Shown here: piece by piece, positions 7,077 to 10,275 of the stretch
Position numbering within the stretch: position 1 is the first letter of the stretch
Layout: the number at the start of each line of letters is the position of its first letter
Assembly (NCBI GenBank): GCA_934675625.1
Contig: CAKURH010000112.1
Coordinates: 1-10,275 of the forward strand
DNA: 10,275 nt
Source: an uncultured Kiritimatiellota bacterium
GTDB taxonomy: Bacteria > Verrucomicrobiota > Kiritimatiellia > RFP12 > UBA1067
Direction of reading: 5' to 3'
Made by a program: the position numbers and the translations under genes
Notes under the pieces: model-generated
The model's database searches: none
What the model saw: only the letters and a program-made list of their open reading frames with translations
Told to the model about the DNA's origin: nothing

Positions 7077-10000
7077 TTTCAAGGTCTCCCATTTCTTTTA
7101 CTTTTCCAAAGAACTTGTAATTGTAGTAGTAGGAAACGTCCTTCATGTCGGAATGGAGCCATTGATCTGTCCATTCAGACGTAATCAACCAACCGAATTT
7201 CCGAGACGGCCATCCATTGGGACGCGAAACACCCTGACTCCCATTCGAGGAATTGAGGTTGATCATCTGCATTTCAAGCAGATCGTCCTCCCCCCAGGCC
7301 GTCGCCCCGCACGCCGGCGTCCGAGCAGGGATTCCCTGAGCAAGATGTGCGCCGCGCACGAGGAGGGGGATCGATCTTGCGTCCATGCTTGCCGGGCGGA
7401 TCCCGAAGACCGTGTTCGTCCGCAGCTCCGCCTCGCCCATCAGCCAGGCGTTGGTCGGCTGCACCGCGTTGTAGCCGAGCAGGTTCTCGCGGATGCCCCA
7501 GCCCGACCAGTTCGTCGTGCCGAGCCGGAAGGCCAACCCTGACCGCCCCTTGCCGAGCTCCTGCTTGTGCCACGAGTAGCGCTCGTACTTCTGGTCCCAG
7601 TTCTCGTAGCCGTCGCTCACCCAGAGCCGGTTGTTCTCGTACAGCTCCAGCACGTGGTCGCCCGTCGAGTAGAAGTTCACGGCGACGTTCGCGACGTCGG
7701 CAAAGCGGCCGGCCCACGTCAGCCTTGCGCGGTCGTCGTCCACGTCGTTTTCGAACAGGCGATACCATTCGTTCGCGCGAGCTTTCGGCGGGTATTCGTC
7801 CCAGTCCCGGTGGACGAGCTGCGGCGCGCGGAGCGACGGGCTCGCGTCGTAGGCCTCAGCCGGAACGGCCGAGTTGCACATGAGGTAGCGCGAGACGACG
7901 AGACCGTGGTCCTGGATCATGGACGAGACGACCATGTTGCCAAGCGAGTGCGCCATGACGATCTTCTCGCCGGGAATGCCCTTGAGGATCGGCGCGAGGC
8001 TCGCGGCAACGGCGAACGCGTTCGAGGCGTTCTCGTGGTAGTTCGCGGGGCTTCCGATGTCGCTACGCCAGTCCACGTTGTAGAAGTCGGCCTTGACGCC
8101 CGCAAGCCAAAGCCGCTTGAAGAGGATATCGCCCCAGATCTCGGCCTCGGCGCTCGACACGTTCGCGCCGTGCAGAAAGACGAGCGACTTCGCGAACGTC
8201 TCGCCCGGCGCGCGGCGGAGCTGCGTCGGGCGTCCGGCATTCACGCCCGAAAGAGGGCGTCCGTTGATCCATCCGTACATGTCCCTGACCGAGCGGATGT
8301 CCATCGGGAGGACGTGCGAGTAGACGGCCATGTCCCCGACGCGCACCTCGGCGACGAGCGAGACGCCGGCGCGCGTCGCCTCGCAGAGCATCACGCCGGA
8401 GCTGGGCGAGAGGCGCGCGAGATCCGCGTGCGCGAACGCGCGCCCCTCCGGCGGCAAGGCCGCGAGCGGGGCCGTCGCGAGCGCGTCGCCGTCCAGCGTC
8501 ACGCGCGGCGCGGTCTGGACGGTGCCCGCCTCGCTCCACGGCACGTCCGCGAGGCAGAAGTTGAACGAGTCCGCCGAGACGGGACGGACGACATAGGTCG
8601 CATGAGGACCCCACGCCGCCCTGAACGCCGAGAAGTCCAGCGCGACGGGGAAGAGGTTCACGAGGTCGAACGTGCCGTTCACCCTGAGGTCGTCCGCGTT
8701 CCGCGAGCCGTCAGCGGACGCGCCGATGAAGTCGCCCTTGAACGTGTCGCCGTTGAACCAATAGCAGAAGGGGCGCCCCGCAAGGCAAAGCGCGACGTCC
8801 TCGCCGTCGATTCGTCCGTCACGGTTGAAGTCCGCCATGATCGGCGGACTGACCGCCGTGAGCCGCTGCCGCGCGACGTCCTCGACGAACCGGCCATTGA
8901 AAACGCCCCAGTAGCGGAAGACGAGCGTCGCCGCGCCGAGGGCGGACGCCGTGACGGTGACCCGCGTCCGCGAGGTCTCGGCGTCCGTCGCGCCGCCCAC
9001 GAGCCGCCGCCACGCGGCAAGCGAGACGTCCAGCGGCCCGCCGTCCGAGGACGCGAGCGGACGGCAGGCGTTTGAAGCCGAATCCCACGCCCAGAGCGCG
9101 AACGGCGCGGACGCCTCCTCGAAGCCGACGCGGACGTTCCCGCCGTCAAGCCCCACGGCCGTCACGAGCTCGAGCGCAGCCGCCTCGGCGGCGTTCGTCG
9201 CGACGGGGATCGGAAGCCCAAAGTCCGCGTTCAGGGAGTCGAGCGCCGCGAGGTCGACGCCCTCGCGGCGGACGCCGACGCCGAGGACGGTGTACGCGCC
9301 GTCGAGGCACACCGCCCCGTTCGTCGCGAACGAGACGAAGGCGTCGCCGACGGCCCGGCTCGGACGCACCCCCGCGAGGCGCACGTCGACCGTCTCGACC
9401 GCGGACCTGAAGTCAAGGCCGTTCGCGTCGACGGCCTTCAGGCGGTCGGACAGGTACGCGACGGCGACCCAATTCGTCGCGTGGTCGGGGCACGGACAAC
9501 AGCGCGGCGCGTCGGCGTCCGGCACCTCCAGGCGGATCGGCGGCGCGAACAGCAGCGGCTCGCGGATCTTCAGGACGCCCGTCAAATGTGGCCAGTTCGT
9601 GACGGCAATCTCGTAGTCGCCGGGCTGCGGCTCTTCCTCCTCTTCGGACGACCCGCCCGGACGTTCGCTCCCCTGCTCTTCCCCGCAATGGCACCGGGGA
9701 CAGCAGTCGCAGCCCCTGCTGCACAGCCCCCAGACGCAGTGCCAGCAGGGCTCGTCCTCGTCGTCTTCATCGCCGTCCCGGCTGCCGTAGTGCCGACCGG
9801 CGGACGGGTCTTCCTCTTCCTCCTCCGGCGGGGGCGGGCAGAACCGCGCCGTCTGGGAGAATGTCGTCTGTCCGAAGAGGTAGTCGGGGTGCGCGAGCGT
9901 GTAGGTGACGGGCGTCGTCGTGCGCCCGTCGAAGCGGCCCGTCAAGAGTGCTGAACGCGGCGGGATGTTCTCGACCGTGACGGAATCGGGTGCCGCCCAC

Positions 10001-10275
10001 GTGCAGGTGAGGGCGGAGGCGTCCGCGCCGACGGGCAGCGTCACCTCCCTCTGCCGCGCGCGGTAGTCGTGGAAGCAGGGGACGGTCGCGGAGACGTTCG
10101 GGAAGTTGATGCGCCCCGTCGGGCGGTGCGCCGCGAGGTCGGGGAGGCGACCGAAGGCGAAGTCGGCGGACGAGAACGAGACGGCGAGAGAGCCGGACGC
10201 GCGGAGGTAGAGCGGAACCGTCTGCCCGCGCGGCACGGGGAGGAGGAGACAGGGGATGTTGGGGGGTTGGGTGTT
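7069..10275 (-). CDS. Large secreted-type protein with C-terminal alpha/beta-hydrolase, 5' partial
   Basis: The frame is open to the right window edge. The GTG at 10236 is probably an internal valine: the frame reads in-phase for 13 more codons upstream and no signal peptide follows it, so the real start lies outside. Numbering from that GTG (1055 residues): a beta-rich region 1-130; an acidic, Cys-rich insert 133-202; further beta-rich sequence with another Cys cluster (C246, C247, C249); a dockerin-like EF-hand loop 469-480 (DxNxDGxIxxxD); then an alpha/beta-hydrolase from about 680. Putative active-site elements are HGAN at 689-692 (oxyanion region), AHSLGN with S764 as nucleophile, D860 and H1028 in WLHSDMKD near the C-terminus. 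The substrate is unknown; an esterase or lipase-like hydrolase acting outside the cytoplasm is an inference. The stop overlaps the next gene by 8 bases, implying coupled translation. The last ~70 codons are much poorer in GC than the rest. Confidence 0.85.
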   Translation of the reverse strand, partial: NTQPPNIPCLLLPVPRGQTVPLYLRASGSLAVSFSSADFAFGRLPDLAAHRPTGRINFPNVSATVPCFHDYRARQREVTLPVGADASALTCTWAAPDSVTVENIPPRSALLTGRFDGRTTTPVTYTLAHPDYLFGQTTFSQTARFCPPPPEEEEEDPSAGRHYGSRDGDEDDEDEPCWHCVWGLCSRGCDCCPRCHCGEEQGSERPGGSSEEEEEPQPGDYEIAVTNWPHLTGVLKIREPLLFAPPIRLEVPDADAPRCCPCPDHATNWVAVAYLSDRLKAVDANGLDFRSAVETVDVRLAGVRPSRAVGDAFVSFATNGAVCLDGAYTVLGVGVRREGVDLAALDSLNADFGLPIPVATNAAEAAALELVTAVGLDGGNVRVGFEEASAPFALWAWDSASNACRPLASSDGGPLDVSLAAWRRLVGGATDAETSRTRVTVTASALGAATLVFRYWGVFNGRFVEDVARQRLTAVSPPIMADFNRDGRIDGEDVALCLAGRPFCYWFNGDTFKGDFIGASADGSRNADDLRVNGTFDLVNLFPVALDFSAFRAAWGPHATYVVRPVSADSFNFCLADVPWSEAGTVQTAPRVTLDGDALATAPLAALPPEGRAFAHADLARLSPSSGVMLCEATRAGVSLVAEVRVGDMAVYSHVLPMDIRSVRDMYGWINGRPLSGVNAGRPTQLRRAPGETFAKSLVFLHGANVSSAEAEIWGDILFKRLWLAGVKADFYNVDWRSDIGSPANYHENASNAFAVAASLAPILKGIPGEKIVMAHSLGNMVVSSMIQDHGLVVSRYLMCNSAVPAEAYDASPSLRAPQLVHRDWDEYPPKARANEWYRLFENDVDDDRARLTWAGRFADVANVAVNFYSTGDHVLELYENNRLWVSDGYENWDQKYERYSWHKQELGKGRSGLAFRLGTTNWSGWGIRENLLGYNAVQPTNAWLMGEAELRTNTVFGIRPASMDARSIPLLVRGAHLAQGIPARTPACGATAWGEDDLLEMQMINLNSSNGSQGVSRPNGWPSRKFGWLITSEWTDQWLHSDMKDVSYYYNYKFFGKVKEMGDLENE
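7085..7090 (-). promoter_or_regulatory. Shine-Dalgarno for the 6081-7076 gene
   Basis: GGGAGA lies inside the last codons of the upstream hydrolase gene, 8 bases before ATG 7076. It decides for ATG 7076 over TTG 7082, for which the spacing would be only 2 bases. The arrangement fits translational coupling through the ATGAATGA overlap. Confidence 0.6.
8643..8701 (-). repeat. 59-base dispersed repeat, copy in large hydrolase
   Basis: Partner of 3355-3413. It is a possible substrate for homologous recombination or gene conversion between the two modules. Confidence 0.7.
9684..9840 (-). other. Acidic, Cys-rich low-complexity insert in the large hydrolase
   Basis: Encodes residues 133-185 (numbered from 10236) of the large protein. 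It opens with a Cys, four Pro and five Glu, continues through an Asp/Glu-rich stretch, then has eight cysteines within 21 residues (C164, C167, C172, C176, C178, C179, C182, C184) plus H166 and H183. It is followed by a second Glu run at 198-202. The pattern of acidic arms around a Cys/His knot looks like a flexible linker carrying a metal-binding or disulfide-linked knot. It matches no zinc-finger family I can name. The truncated paralogue at 1841-3484 lacks the whole region. Confidence 0.6.

Noticed and set aside
7077..7082. TTG start at 7082 for the transthyretin-like gene
   Set aside because: The GGGAGA ribosome site is only 2 bases upstream of the TTG but 8 bases upstream of ATG 7076.
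7567..9075. Plus-strand open frame of 502 codons
   Set aside because: It is antisense to the large hydrolase. Its translation is rich in Arg, Val, Glu and Asp and shows no domain, a typical shadow frame of GC-rich coding DNA. The minus frame has clear motifs.

Overview
The window is gene-dense and every supported gene is on the minus strand, so transcription runs from base 10275 down to base 168. There are six coding regions in one head-to-tail series with overlaps or gaps of at most 38 bases. No tRNA, rRNA, CRISPR array, transposase or integrase is visible. The very GC-rich secreted-type proteins with EF-hand/dockerin-like calcium loops, transthyretin-like beta-sandwich domains and acidic or Cys-rich linkers suggest a member of the Planctomycetes-Verrucomicrobia-Lentisphaerae/Kiritimatiellota group, possibly gut-associated. 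This assignment is an inference from protein style, not from a marker gene.

Layout in the direction of transcription: (1) a long secreted-type protein, cut by the right window edge, with an N-terminal beta-rich region, an acidic Cys-rich insert, an EF-hand loop and a C-terminal alpha/beta-hydrolase (7069 to the window edge); (2) a signal-peptide protein with a transthyretin-like domain (6081-7076), overlapping gene 1; (3) a single-chain restriction-modification enzyme with nuclease, adenine methyltransferase and target-recognition regions (3481-6042), with its own extended -10 promoter and Shine-Dalgarno sequence; (4) a second alpha/beta-hydrolase (1841-3484), homologous to the C-terminal half of gene 1 but lacking its first roughly 490 residues, and starting inside the stop codon of gene 3; (5) a second transthyretin-like signal-peptide protein (779-1837), paralogous to gene 2; (6) a small signal-peptide protein with a perfect EF-hand loop (168-776). 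A 3x9-base tandem repeat lies near the left edge.

The main structure is a duplicated two-gene module, hydrolase followed directly by a transthyretin-like partner (genes 1+2 and 4+5), with a restriction-modification gene between the copies. The restriction-modification gene sits exactly where the 5' half of the second hydrolase should be. That hydrolase is left 5'-truncated, without a signal peptide, yet with a full-length open frame and an intact putative catalytic triad, and it is translationally coupled to the restriction-modification gene. The natural reading is that a selfish defence gene entered a tandem array of secreted hydrolase modules and removed part of one. A co-opted arrangement, or an assembly chimera, remains possible.
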